A stretch of DNA of 64,000 nucleotides from Morella rubra (Eukaryota > Streptophyta > Magnoliopsida > Fagales > Myricaceae): contig CM025850.1 of NCBI GenBank assembly GCA_003952965.2, positions 25,117,751 to 25,181,750 of the forward strand, written 5' to 3'. Below, piece after piece: positions 55,255-64,000 of the stretch. A program made the translations under genes and the position numbers. Under the pieces are notes generated by a model that had not been told where the DNA came from, searched no databases, and worked only from the letters and a program-made list of their open reading frames with translations. Every line of letters begins with the position of its first letter. Positions within the stretch are counted from its first letter, which is position 1.

Positions 55255-55650
55255 ATAATTGGCTCGGAAGAGAGTATATTAAGAGGATCAGAAACGCGTT
55301 GTTGTTTCTGAGGGTTAGTGCTGGGCGACTAAAGAATTCGAAGGCAACTCCTTGACTGGCACAGCGAGAAGAGCTGTATTTGGTTCAATGTGGAAGGAAA
55401 GGATCGAATGCAAGATGGCAATGGCTCTGCTGCTGGGAGAATCATCATAAACGCTTTTCAAGACTTCCTGATATTCCATTTTGATTCCGAGAAGTTCTCT
55501 CTGGTATTTGTACCGTACATGTTAGGCTGCTCTATGTAGTCAACAAGTTGCTTTCCTTTTGCCCCAATGCTTTGGCACGTGTAAGGGGCTGGGCCCCCTG
55601 TTAATTTCTTTCCCTTATCAATATAAATTACGTACCAAAAAAATTTGATA
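55255..55650 (+). mobile_element. 3' tail of a LINE, decayed
   Basis: The sequence ends with GGGGCTGGGCCCCCTGTTAA, then CCCTTATCAATATAAATTAC and an A run, the layout of plant L1 3' ends. A similar tail (GGGACCTGGTCCCCTCTGTAA ... ATTATCAATATAAATTA) lies at about 57670-57735. Upstream about 300 bp shows no clear protein motif. Confidence 0.4.
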
Positions 55651-55930
55651 CTTCAGTAACTTGCTTTGAAACGCTTCAATAGATGTTTTGATATGAGTCA
55701 TAAATTTCACTTCTGTATGGAAATCTTCAAGAAAATCAAGCTCTAGCGCAAAGAAACGGTGTCTAGTCTTTTGGCTTGACCCCTATGAAAGTAATCGCTA
55801 TTCTTTTGGCTTGACCCCTTTTTTTAGTGGACCTCCTAAAGTGGCACCATAGTGTTCCAGTGCAGTGACACCGTGTTGTCGTCTTATCAATCACATTCTG
55901 TCTTTCAGCAACCACTTTTTCAGGGCTTAT
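55625..55930. repeat. Duplicated intergenic segment, copy 1 (partner 57712-58315)
   Basis: Shared blocks in order are AATTACGTACC(C)AAAAAAATTTG, TTTTGATATGAGTCATAAAT, AAAATCAAGCTCTAG, ATTCTTTTGGCTTGACCCC (partner TAGCTCGACCCC) and CTTTCAGCAACCA. The partner copy has an extra block of about 200 bp in the middle. No coding frame. Confidence 0.75.
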
Positions 55931-55937
55931 TGTTGTT

Positions 55938-56361
55938 GTAATATATTGATGCTATATATGCGATATTATTAGAATTCCATGCAGAATCTTTTCTCTGAGG
56001 CTTAATTTTATTGAAAATGGACGGAACTAGGGTTGGTTCTTAGTTATCCTCTCTGTTGGGAGAGTGTTCACAGTAGTTATGTGGACCTTCGTATCAATTG
56101 GCCCTCTGCTCGTACCAGTACAGTTTGTTCTATATATAGATCGAGTTGTTATAATATATTGATGCTATATATGCGATATTATTAGAATTCCGTGCAGAAT
56201 CTTTTCTTCGAGGCTTAATTTTATTGAAATTGGACGGAACTAGGGTTGGTTCTTAGTTATCCTCTCTGTTGGGAGAGTGTTCACAATAGTTATGTGGACC
56301 TTCATATCAACTGGCCTTCTCGTACCAGTACAGTTTGTTCTATATATAGATCGAGTTGTTA
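55938..56361. repeat. Tandem duplication, two copies of about 212 bp
   Basis: Copies at about 55938-56150 and 56151-56361 are nearly identical. They share ATATATTGATGCTATATATG, TTTTATTGAAA(A/T)TGGACGGAA, ATCCTCTCTGTTGGGAGAGT and TTCTATATATAGATCGAGTT. The high identity suggests a recent event. No protein is encoded. Confidence 0.93.
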
Positions 56362-56830
56362 AATTCATTTCAATAAAAAAATGTACTCTCTAGATCTTTT
56401 TGGTAGGGTGCTATATATATATACACACGTACGCTTACAAAAAGAAAAATATAACACGTACGTAAATTATGACAGGATATTTCACCATAAGAACTATTTT
56501 TTTAAGACCAGACTAGCCAATCAGAAAATGAACAACAAGGACCCGAACAAGCAAAGACAATAAACAAAAATATGAAAAAAATTAGGAAAATGTAAATTAG
56601 TAGGTTAAGGAAAGAATATTTACCATATGCACTTTTGGTTTTGTCTTGTAAGCTAAGTACGTGTTGTGTTTTGTTTTCTTTAAATAATATTCGTACTCTT
56701 AATCTCTCCTTAGAAAGTAAATCATCATTCCATTCTCCCCTCCCCCCAACAAAAAAAAAGCTTTTAAGAATATTTATGCTAAATACAGGGATGATTCATA
56801 CACACAACTCGAGCTCCATAAGTAGGACTA
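56362..56830. other. Intergenic, nothing recognised
   Basis: AT-rich sequence with a short TATATATATATACAC run (about 56411-56425). No gene or element could be supported. Confidence 0.55.
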
Positions 56831-56834
56831 TAAA

Positions 56835-57600
56835 TGATCTGAACTGTTCATGAACAACTCGAATGCAGATCGTATAAGCTCGACTCGAGCTGGGTTCGTT
56901 TAATAAACGAACCAAGTTCGAATACTATTTTTAGCTTGAATATTAAACAAGCTAAACTCGGCTCGGCTCGGCTCGATTTAAGCTCGCGAACAAAACTCAA
57001 ATAAGCCCAACTTGGCTCATTTGAGCTCATTTAAAAGCTCGATACACTTGTATATATTATAAGTTTCTTATTTATTTGTTGGTTTATATTTAATAGTCAC
57101 ATATTAGTAAAATATGCATTTGATTATATTGATATATGAATGGATAAGTATTATCTATAAAGATTTGTTACGCCCTCTATATATTAAATAAATATTGTAG
57201 GTCATTTTTGCCAATTAACATAGGTTATATATGAATCTAAATATTTTCTAAAATAAAGTTCGTACAAATATCAAGTGTTTATGATATGTCGTGTATAATG
57301 TACTATGACATTATATGTCGAGGCTTGATTTGAGTTTTATTTGTGATATCTGTGTTTTCTAAGCTCATATTCTCTTGATTGAGTCGACTTTGGACTCTGC
57401 TCGAATAAGTTCGAATTTGAATCGTGTGTATATTTTTAATCAAGCTTGAGCTCATTTGAACATGAAAAATTTTAAATGAGCTGAGTTCGAACACCCTTGG
57501 AAAAGAGCAATTCAAGCTCAGCTCAAGTTTGAACTTGCATATATGTCTAACAAGCCAAGTTTAAACAGTCAATACTTAATTTGACTCGGCTGAAAAACAG
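56835..57600. repeat. AGCTCG/GAGCTCA-rich dispersed repeat
   Basis: The two parts, 56835-57050 and 57300-57600, are rich in AAGCTCG, GAGCTCAT, CGGCTCGGCTCGGCTC, TCGAAT(A/T) and related words. They read in largely opposite senses, with a roughly 250-bp AT-rich spacer, so this may be a large inverted-repeat element. I recall such GAGCTCGA-rich repeats as common in plant intergenic DNA but cannot assign the family. Confidence 0.55.
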
Positions 57601-57605
57601 TCTTA

Positions 57606-57666
57606 TCCATAAGTATACCAATGCATGACTCACTGATGTTTTGATCGCCTCCAATGTGAATGGCAC
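57606..57666 (-). pseudogene. Relic of a second BAHD acyltransferase copy
   Basis: The - strand reads VPFTLEAIKTSVSHALVYL, aligned with VPFSMEVITTSLSRALVHY of the pseudogene at 52519-53887. The nucleotide match (CCAATGCA(T/C)GACTCA(C/G)TGA(T/C)GTT) is also clear. Only about 60 bp remain, directly followed by a LINE-like tail. This indicates that at least two BAHD genes once stood here. Confidence 0.8.
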
Positions 57667-57711
57667 TTGTATGGGACCTGGTCCCCTCTGTAAGGATCCT
57701 TTCATTATCAA

Positions 57712-58315
57712 TATAAATTAATTACGTACCCAAAAAAATTTGTAGTCCAGGCCTTGGACCACTTTAAAAAATATTTTGATATGAGTCATAAATTTCACTC
57801 TTGGAAAAGTTTGTGACCTCATTTTAGTCCCTAGATTTTAATTTTTCAAATGTTGGTCCTTACATTTAAATTTTTTGACAAAAGAGTCTTTCTGTCATGG
57901 CTTCGTCTGTTTCCTTAACGGCAGCGCCACATCAGCAAACAACTTAGTAGCCTCTCCAAATGATAGCGTTCTACTCCTTTCGCGCTTTTAGCCCAAAATG
58001 ATGTTATTTTTGTTACACGTATGATGCAACAGCGTAATCTGAGATTTGCATAAAAATCAAGCTCTAGTAATGGTACTTTTATCATTTGATGATCTGAGCA
58101 AAGTCTCATTGAAAAGAAAGTGGTAGCTAATCTTTTAGTAACCACTGAAAGAAATCGAGCGCTATTCTTTTAGCTCGACCCCTTTTTTCAGTTACCTCCA
58201 AACGTGGTTACTATAATGTTCCGAGGTGGGGACGACCTGTTCTCGTCACATTAAATAAGCTTTATTAACAACATTCGGTCTTTTAGCAACCATATTTTCA
58301 GCCGCTAAAAGGCTT
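57712..58315. repeat. Duplicated intergenic segment, copy 2, with a MITE-like block
   Basis: The partner of 55625-55930. The extra middle block (about 57807-58020) contains ACCTCATTTTAGTCCCTAGA and a GTTGGTCCTTACATTTAAAT block, the wording of one arm of a foldback MITE, but the second arm was not found. Confidence 0.65.
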
Positions 58316-58449
58316 ATTTAAAATAGGACAGAACACGACTTATTTCTTAATTATTTGCTTTCTTTAGAGAGATCGTCTCGCAGCCAAGATTCTCAAGAGC
58401 AGGATATTCTCCGATTACGATTTGTCCTTGAAAAAACTAATTTAGACTC
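58316..58449. other. Non-coding spacer
   Basis: Short AT-rich stretch; nothing recognised. Confidence 0.5.
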
Positions 58450-59600
58450 TATTGACACCTAGAGGGGTGAATATGTGTTTTCCCTTTAATTAAAAATCAA
58501 TAACAATTTTAAAACACGTTTTAAAATTGTTTAGCCTAGATATGCATAATAATCAACTCAATCAACAAATAAGCAGTGGACTTCAATCACACAAAAACAC
58601 AAGGATGTGGTGATGAAGTAGAAAACCTTTGAAATACCATTCAAAGGAAAAATCACTCTGGGCTAGCAGCCACCTGAAATTCACTAAGAAGAAAATCCTT
58701 ACAAATAGTGATTCAGACACGGCAACCCTAGTTGCTTGACTCTGATACCCTTAATGTAATAATCTAAGCAACCTTGCTCAGACCTGCTCCAAGCGGCATA
58801 CACCTCAACACTTTGAGATTCTTCTTAATGATCACTCATGAACAACTTTTTTTCTTCAACACTCCCTCAACACTATGAGATTCCACATCAAAGGTGATTG
58901 AAAATCAAGAAAAACTGATCAAGATGAAGTATACTCAATAATAGCCTTAATAAGATTTCTGACCATCTTTCATGAACCTTAGTAGGGTTTCACCATTTTC
59001 CGCAAGGAAAGACCAGAAAATAAAAGTTTCTGAAATTCACCTGAGTTCGCTCGAGTGTGGGTCAAGCATTAGTCAAAAGTGAAGTCTCTGTCTCAATTCT
59101 TCATGGTTCGCTCGAGCGATAGTCAAGCGTCAGGCAAGCAGTAAGTCTCTGTGAGAAATATTTATGTCTCGCTCGAGCGCCAGGCAAACGATAAGTCTCT
59201 GTGAGGATTCTTCATCTCGCTCAAGTGATAATCGAATGACAGACCAACTTCGACACAACTCAGAAACAAACTTTGGAACGACATAGGAAAAAAACATACA
59301 ACTCAATAAAGAAATATTTTGAAATGGAATTTTTTTAATACAAAAATGCACTAACAGTCCTATTTGTACTGGCTTTCTATATTCAGAGAAAACTACGTTA
59401 TGTAGCGGGTCCAACAGGGGCCCTGGACCCGGTTGGACCCTGCAAAACGTTTGAATTTTTTTTTTTATAACTAATCTGTCCCATTCCTGCAAGGGCCCTG
59501 ACTTTCTATTTTTTTTATAACTAATTGAACTAGGTCGGGCCCCATTAAAAGCCCAGCCTAAATGCAGATCATTAACTTACTATTAAATTAGATTTACTAG
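58450..59600 (-). mobile_element. Probable Copia-type LTR, reverse orientation
   Basis: The left edge ATTGACACCTAGAGGGGTGA (about 58460-58480) is, in reverse complement, the TTCACCCCTCTAGGTGTCAAT ending typical of plant Copia LTRs. It compares with TTCACCCCCCTCTTGGGTTG in the LTR at 46374-46394. The body lacks coding potential. The outer boundary is uncertain and set by where a CACTA terminus begins (59895) and by LTR-like length. Confidence 0.5.
59040..59250. repeat. CTCGAGCG tandem repeats in the Copia-like LTR
   Basis: Four imperfect units of about 50-60 bp begin (G)TTCGCTCGAGTG, GTTCGCTCGAGCGATAG, TCTCGCTCGAGCGCCAG and CTCGCTCAAGTGATAA, each followed by AAGC/CAAACG and AAGTCTCTGT(G/C). 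They are CpG-rich compared with their surroundings. Confidence 0.75.
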
Positions 59601-59894
59601 GCTTGATATTTATCAATTTAATGCACAATTGAGATCTTTCCAAGAATTACATGTCCAAATGCACTGAAGTGCCTCGTGGCTTTCTTCTAAAAACCCATTT
59701 AAGTAGGTGGGACAAACTACAGTTAGCGTCGAATAAAAAAGTAGGCGGTACAGTTACCACAATTTTACAGTTGAAGTCCGATCTTATTAAAACCATGAGA
59801 TATTTCTTTCTTTATGCAGTTTATAACCAATTAATTTAGTCTCTTGTACTGTGTGAAGGGTATATGTGGAACATGTCTCCAACTAGATTGCTTC

Positions 59895-60350
59895 CACTAC
59901 TAAAAAAAACTTATAGCTGGGGTCTTTTTAGCCGTGGTTGCAACAACCGCCGTGGAAAATTATCTATTGCGCTGTTTAACTACAAATGCCGCCAAAAGTA
60001 CGGTGTTTGATCAAAAAGGCGACTAAAGGTTCCAAATTAGCAACATTTTACACAAAACGCTGCCAAGTTTTTGAGTTGTAGCAACGTTTGTTTAAACGCC
60101 GTGATAAACTACAAATTCTAGCAGCAGTTTGAATCAAAACAGTGCTAAAGCTAACAACCTGTAGCCGCGTTTAAAAAAATACCGCTAACTCTCATGCCCT
60201 CTAGCCACGTTTTATTACAAAACGTCGCTACAAAGTTTGAACTTTAGTAGCATTTGCCTCAAACGCTGCTATAGGTCATTTTTCAGCAGTGGTTATGGTG
60301 ACCGCTGCTATAGCTTATACATTTTAGCTGCGTTTATTGTGGAAAACAGC
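59895..60350. mobile_element. CACTA left terminus with GCCGTGGT/CGCTAC-type subterminal repeats
   Basis: CACTACTAAAAAAAACTTAT at 59895 is a CACTA end. Inside, about every 30-40 bp, come words such as TAGCCGTGGTTG, ACCGCCGTGG, AAACGCTGCCAAG, AGCAACGTTTG, AAACGCCGTGATA, TAGCCGCG, AAACGTCGCTAC, AAACGCTGCTATAG and TAGCAGCG/TAGCTGCG. The right-hand end was not found in the window, so the element may continue beyond it or be truncated. The GRF gene immediately downstream is probably its cargo. Confidence 0.65.
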
Positions 60351-60359
60351 GTCATTTCC

Positions 60360-60580
60360 ATTTTCTCTCTGCAATTTAATTCCTCCTTGGGCATGGTGAC
60401 AATTAACCCAGCTGCCCAGCCACCTCCAGGCTCTCTCCACGCTGGCCGCGCCTCCCTTAGCCGACCACCACACTACCACAACTACTCTCCTCTTCTCCCC
60501 TCCTTCACACATCAATCTCTTCTCATCTCCTCTACCACATCTCTCTCTCAAGTCTCACTGATTCATTTAGGTATGTTGTT
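60360..60580 (+). promoter_or_regulatory. CT-rich leader upstream of the GRF zinc-finger gene
   Basis: This stretch is unusually C/T- and GC-rich for the window (CTCTCCTCTTCTCCCCTCC, CTCTACCACATCTCTCTCTC) and ends at TTTAG followed by GTATGTT, a possible splice donor. It has the look of a plant 5' untranslated exon. It contains a possible ATG (60394) opening a short frame without family resemblance. The link to the downstream exons is inference. Confidence 0.35.
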
Positions 60581-61739
60581 AAAATGTCAATGATTCATTC
60601 ATTCACGAAGGACAAAGAAGCTCTTGCAATTCTTGCTATTTCCCTCTCTTTTTCCCTTTTGTCATGGATTTTTTTTCCTTTTTTTTTAATAGCAGTGTTT
60701 CTGTTTAAAACATGATTGATGGAGCTTGTTTTTGTGGATCTGTTGTTTCATATATGTTCAGGCTTAGGGCTAGACTGCTAGTAGTTACGCGTTAACTTAT
60801 AAATGCTATTGACCATCATCATTGTAAGTTGTGTAACACACAAAGTATCACGTGCATGAGGACGACATTGAATATTCTCTAAATTGAAGAATTCTTCTGG
60901 ATTGTCGTTTACAGTAGCTTGAAGAGTTTTCATCCCCCTATAAAGCTTGTTACATGTAAAAATATTTATCGTTTTCTAGATTACTCAAGAAGAGAGTATA
61001 TTTTGACAAAAGATATCAAAGGGGTCTTTATGCAATTAGAATGTCCTAACTACATGTAAACTTCTCGACATGGCTACTGATGAACAGAGATAACAACCTT
61101 AGTTGCTCTAATTTGATACAAGGATGTGATCCTTCATACAGTATGAATTTTTTGGGTGACAGTGGACAGATTGTCTAACCCAAAGTTGCAATTTCTTTCC
61201 ATATTGATGATAACCTTAGGCATGGACTTGATTTGCAATTGGAAAGGGGAAAGATGGACGAATCGGTATTTGAACTTGATGCAGACTAGAGTAACTCATT
61301 AGGCTTTGTGAGGTTGACTTTTGAATGTGGTTGCTGAAATTTGCTGCCATTGGTAATTCTTTCCCCCTTTTGACGTTGCTGTTTTATGAATTTATTTGTC
61401 CGATGTTTATCATTGTTTTGATGAATGACAACATTTATTGGAGGATTTAATTGATTGATAGGGTCCGAATATAGCTATTCCATGGGGATTACTTCAGGCA
61501 GTGGGTACACATTACAATTTGGCCCATTTCCTCTTTCCTTGTCGCAATCCTCTATTCCTTTCCGGTGAAGTTCTCGGTCAATGGCATCATATTTGTAAGT
61601 GCTCTATCATTCTCCATTTCCTCGTTCCTGGTCACATTCTTCTAATAAATTACAATATTTCTATTTTTTGGGTTGTAGTTATCTATAGCAACATAATACA
61701 TTTTTTAGACTGTTTGTTTTAGTTATCTATAGTCGCACA

Positions 61740-62357
61740 ATACATTATTTCAATAGTGCTTCTTTCTCAAACAGTCACAGTAGTGCATGTCCGTGTGCTA
61801 GCAGCAGAAGCTCGAGTACAGTCGGAAGTGGAGGCCAATTTATGACCCCATTTTGTTACTATTCAGTTGAATCCTGTCTGAAGACGTCTTACACTGAACA
61901 AAATTTCGGCCGTAGATTCTTCACCTGTGTCAATTACAAAGTAACTTAATTTTGTTGTTTACATTTGTAAATTTGTTAATAAGTGGTTTTAAGTCAATAA
62001 TGTTGCCATCCTCTTTTTCAGCAAGGGCGATCCTGCGGATTCTTCCATTGGTACGACCCTCCAATGTGTGTCCATGATAAAAGGGTTCTGAGACGGCTGC
62101 GGGAGAAACACGAAAGGTTGAATATGGAGGTTGACAGTCATGCTCCAATGGCTGAGCACGGGACTGCAAACACGACTGCAAAGCTGGAACTTGTCATCTC
62201 ACAGCTTCGTTTGGAGTTGGAAACCATGAAAAAGAAAAACCACAGAGATCGGCACATGTGTAGGAGAGTCTTAGTTTTGTCGTGGGCTTTCTTCTCAGTT
62301 GTTATGTTATCGACCTTATTAAGTGGAAGTTCGATGATTCCTTATGTGAAGTTATGA
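61740..62357 (+). CDS. GRF-type zinc-finger protein with C-terminal membrane segment (At4g04775-like), two exons seen
   Basis: GRF zinc fingers are small Cys/His domains thought to bind nucleic acid. Exon A (about 61740-61939) ends with FCYYSVESCLKTSYTEQNFG, RRFFTC and VNYK. GT-AG signals bound an intron at about 61940-62021, and exon B continues QGRSCGFFHWYDPPM, giving the full GRRF...C...C..F.W pattern. A charged coiled-coil-like stretch follows (KLELVISQLRLELETMKKKN) and then a hydrophobic C-terminal segment (VLVLSWAFFSVVMLSTLL), the gene ending at a TGA at 62355-62357. No stops interrupt the coding part, the cleanest in this window. The true start is unresolved. It lies 2 kb inside a CACTA terminus; such genes are often transposon-carried in plants, as far as I recall. 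Confidence 0.65.
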
Positions 62358-63290
62358 TTCCCTCGAGTGAAGAATTAATGGCCTCAGTGAAATGTATGTG
62401 AATTGTGATCTATTATTTTGTAGTTTGTAATGAAGCTTTATTGTGTGAGGGAGTAATATTTTGTGTTTATATATCTTGCTCCCTGCAAGTGGATATGTAA
62501 TTTTGTAAGAACGTTGTGATCTCAGGTATCTAATGTAAGTTTCTAAGAACGTTGTGATCTTAGCTATATGATATGTAAGTTTGGAAAAGCTCTCCCTGAG
62601 AACAAGCAGAGTCTTTCGTGACATTTTTAGCAAAAAGGACTTTGAGGTTTTACAAAAATTTTGCAAGAGTTTCCTTTGTAATTGGAGGTTTCCCAAAATT
62701 TCAAAGACAGGTAAAAACACTTCTATAAACTTCCTCCAAAATCCCAAACTTCCAATCAACCATCCAGAATGCAAAGACTTGAAAGTTTGAGATATAAGAT
62801 TACAAATACTACCTGTGAAGCAAGTCTCAAATATCCACAATTAAGTGCAATGAGTTAAGGACTTCTCAAAAATACCTTGACATCACCATTAGATAAACAA
62901 CGGATATGAGCACAAAAAAATAACATAGATATTCATTAGATAAGACAAGTCAAGTGTTCAGCCATCATAATAAATACAAACATAGAGAGGACAAAAAAGG
63001 GTTAATACAAAAAGAAATGTCCCCAATAAGAGCTAGGAAGGAAACATAATAACTTATAACTTCTCCCCCTTTGGCATCATCAAAAAATAGGTTAAGGGGA
63101 AAGGGATAAGGTCAGCTGTCTACTTTTTACGAGAGGTGGAAGGACTGTTTTTGCAGTAGAGGTAGAAGGTGGGGTCTCCTTGATAGGAGGAGGGGATACT
63201 GCACTTCAAACTTCTTCAGCCATCCCATCCAGGTGATGGAGAACCAATATGTCCATTTCAGCACATGAGGACGAAGGTTTCGATCAGCAT
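62358..63290. other. Intergenic; 3' region of the downstream - strand ORF
   Basis: No gene is supported. At about 63062-63090 the - strand reads TTTTTTGATGATGCCAAAGG followed by GGGAG, a purine-rich motif often found downstream of transposon-associated ORFs and in the 3' regions of plant Copia-related elements. A tandem GAACGTTGTGATCT(C/T)A block occurs at 62510 and 62550. Confidence 0.45.
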
Positions 63291-63998
63291 TCATATGCAC
63301 CTCTGTGGCTGAACAACTTCCGCAGCTGATTTCTTCACAAGTGTCAGAAGCGCAGCAAAGGTAGCTTTGAATTCATCAACAGTATTCTGAATCACCGTAC
63401 TGGCCACATGAATGTTGTTGTTGACTTGGTGCTTAAGACCCCTCATATCTTTATCAAGAGTCCCAAAATGCTCAGGGTGAACAGCAAGCAGCTTCTTAAT
63501 ATCTTCAAATCCAGCTTGCATACTAGCAGTCATCTTCTTCTGTTCCTCTTTCAATTCAGCCATGGAAGCCTCAAGTTCACTCAGGCAAGGCTCATGAGAA
63601 CTAGCATCAGGAATTCTGGAGGAGGATGCAATCAGCAGTGGAGGAGTAGAAATGGATGTTTGCTCCCCAAAGGAGTCCTATTTCCCTGGGAGTCCTTTCA
63701 GTGTCAGCCTCTTCCTCATCCTCAAAATCTGAGCCCCTTTCTTAGGTGTCACAACACCCTTCTTCACCCATTCTCCATCATCATTTTGAACAAACCCCAT
63801 TAGCCTAAGGGTTTTCTTGTTGTACTCTTTGGAGTCTTTGGGTTTTTCTTGAACTTCTCCAGTCATTTCAACCTTAAAAACATGAAACATATGTGTGAAA
63901 AACATCCCATAAGGAAGTCCTTGCTTCTTCTTCTCAGTAGCAGCCTTCATGTGATTGAGCATTAAGTGACCAAGGTTCATTGGAGTACGAGTGATCAA
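63291..63998 (-). pseudogene. Transposon-associated ORF (PF20167-like) with coiled coil, runs off the window
   Basis: The - strand from the window edge reads MITRTPMNLGHLMLNHMKAA and KQGLPYGMFFTHMFHVFKVE, followed by a basic Lys/Arg-rich stretch (KKGAQILRMRKRLTLKGLPG), then a TAG at 63678-63680. The same frame continues without a break (PPLLIASSSRIPDASSHEPC) into a helical region (MAELKEEQKKMTASMQAGF, LDKDMRGLKHQVNNNIHVAS) and ends at a TGA at 63291-63293. The LPYGMF.T motif links it with the ORF at 28793-29998. One nonsense codon in an otherwise open frame suggests a young pseudogene or a polymorphism. The N-terminal part is outside the window. Function unknown. Confidence 0.55.
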
Positions 63999-64000
63999 AC

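Noticed and set aside
62596..62800. Possible hairpin around TTGGAGGTTTCCC and CTTCCTCCAAAATCCC
   Set aside because: Complementarity is patchy and no flanking duplication or RNA gene signature was seen.

Overview
The window is nuclear DNA of a flowering plant, most likely a eudicot. It is AT-rich intergenic sequence made mostly of nested transposable elements of plant lineages: an L1-type LINE, Ty3/Gypsy Athila and chromovirus-like elements, Ty1/Copia LTRs, several CACTA elements, Mutator-type MITEs and a tRNA-derived SINE. Only a few stretches look host-derived: two HSP70-like loci, a BAHD acyltransferase and possibly some small fragments. Nearly every reading frame is broken, so most coding entries are given as pseudogenes.

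Layout. 1-3985: 3' part of a LINE on the + strand (endonuclease, reverse transcriptase, zf-RVT, RNase H) ending in an A-rich tail that abuts an HSP70 lid fragment. 3994-7590: two HSP70-like loci head to tail on the - strand. The larger one carries the C-terminal half of the ATPase domain, the substrate-binding beta domain and then four consecutive copies of the alpha-helical lid. About 7590-9960: a repeat-rich probable Ty3/Gypsy LTR. 10.2-11.7 kb: inverted-repeat MITEs and the first copy of an approximately 0.8 kb segmental duplication. 12101-21943: a degenerate candidate CACTA element holding a MULE-like inverted-repeat structure, a MITE with a perfect 9-bp target duplication and the second copy of the duplication.

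23714-36982: a well-delimited 13.3 kb CACTA element with a 3-bp ACA target duplication. Inside are an internally deleted Gypsy element (24308-27912), a broken transposon-associated ORF (28793-29998), a TNPD transposase gene missing its catalytic domain (32589-34619) and a TNPA-like gene (34911-36098). Arrays of a GATCGATC-type palindrome occur between the genes as well as at both ends. 37.6-51.1 kb: remains of a second CACTA element, a Copia LTR cut by an Athila element (39186-49776), and a solo Copia LTR nested in the Athila pol gene.

51.4-54 kb: a Mutator MITE with a perfect 9-bp target duplication, a SINE, and a BAHD acyltransferase pseudogene close to a spermidine hydroxycinnamoyl transferase-like sequence, spanning a full-length reading frame but carrying a stop and two frameshifts. 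54-59.6 kb: duplicated intergenic segments, a LINE tail, a relic of a second BAHD copy and a Copia-type LTR. 59895-62400: a CACTA left terminus followed by a two-exon GRF zinc-finger membrane-anchored protein gene, the most intact coding unit seen. 63291-63998: a transposon-associated ORF on the - strand that runs off the window.

No complete, unquestionably active gene is visible. The most unusual signals are the poly-lid HSP70 architecture and the palindrome-filled CACTA element; neither could be checked against a database here.
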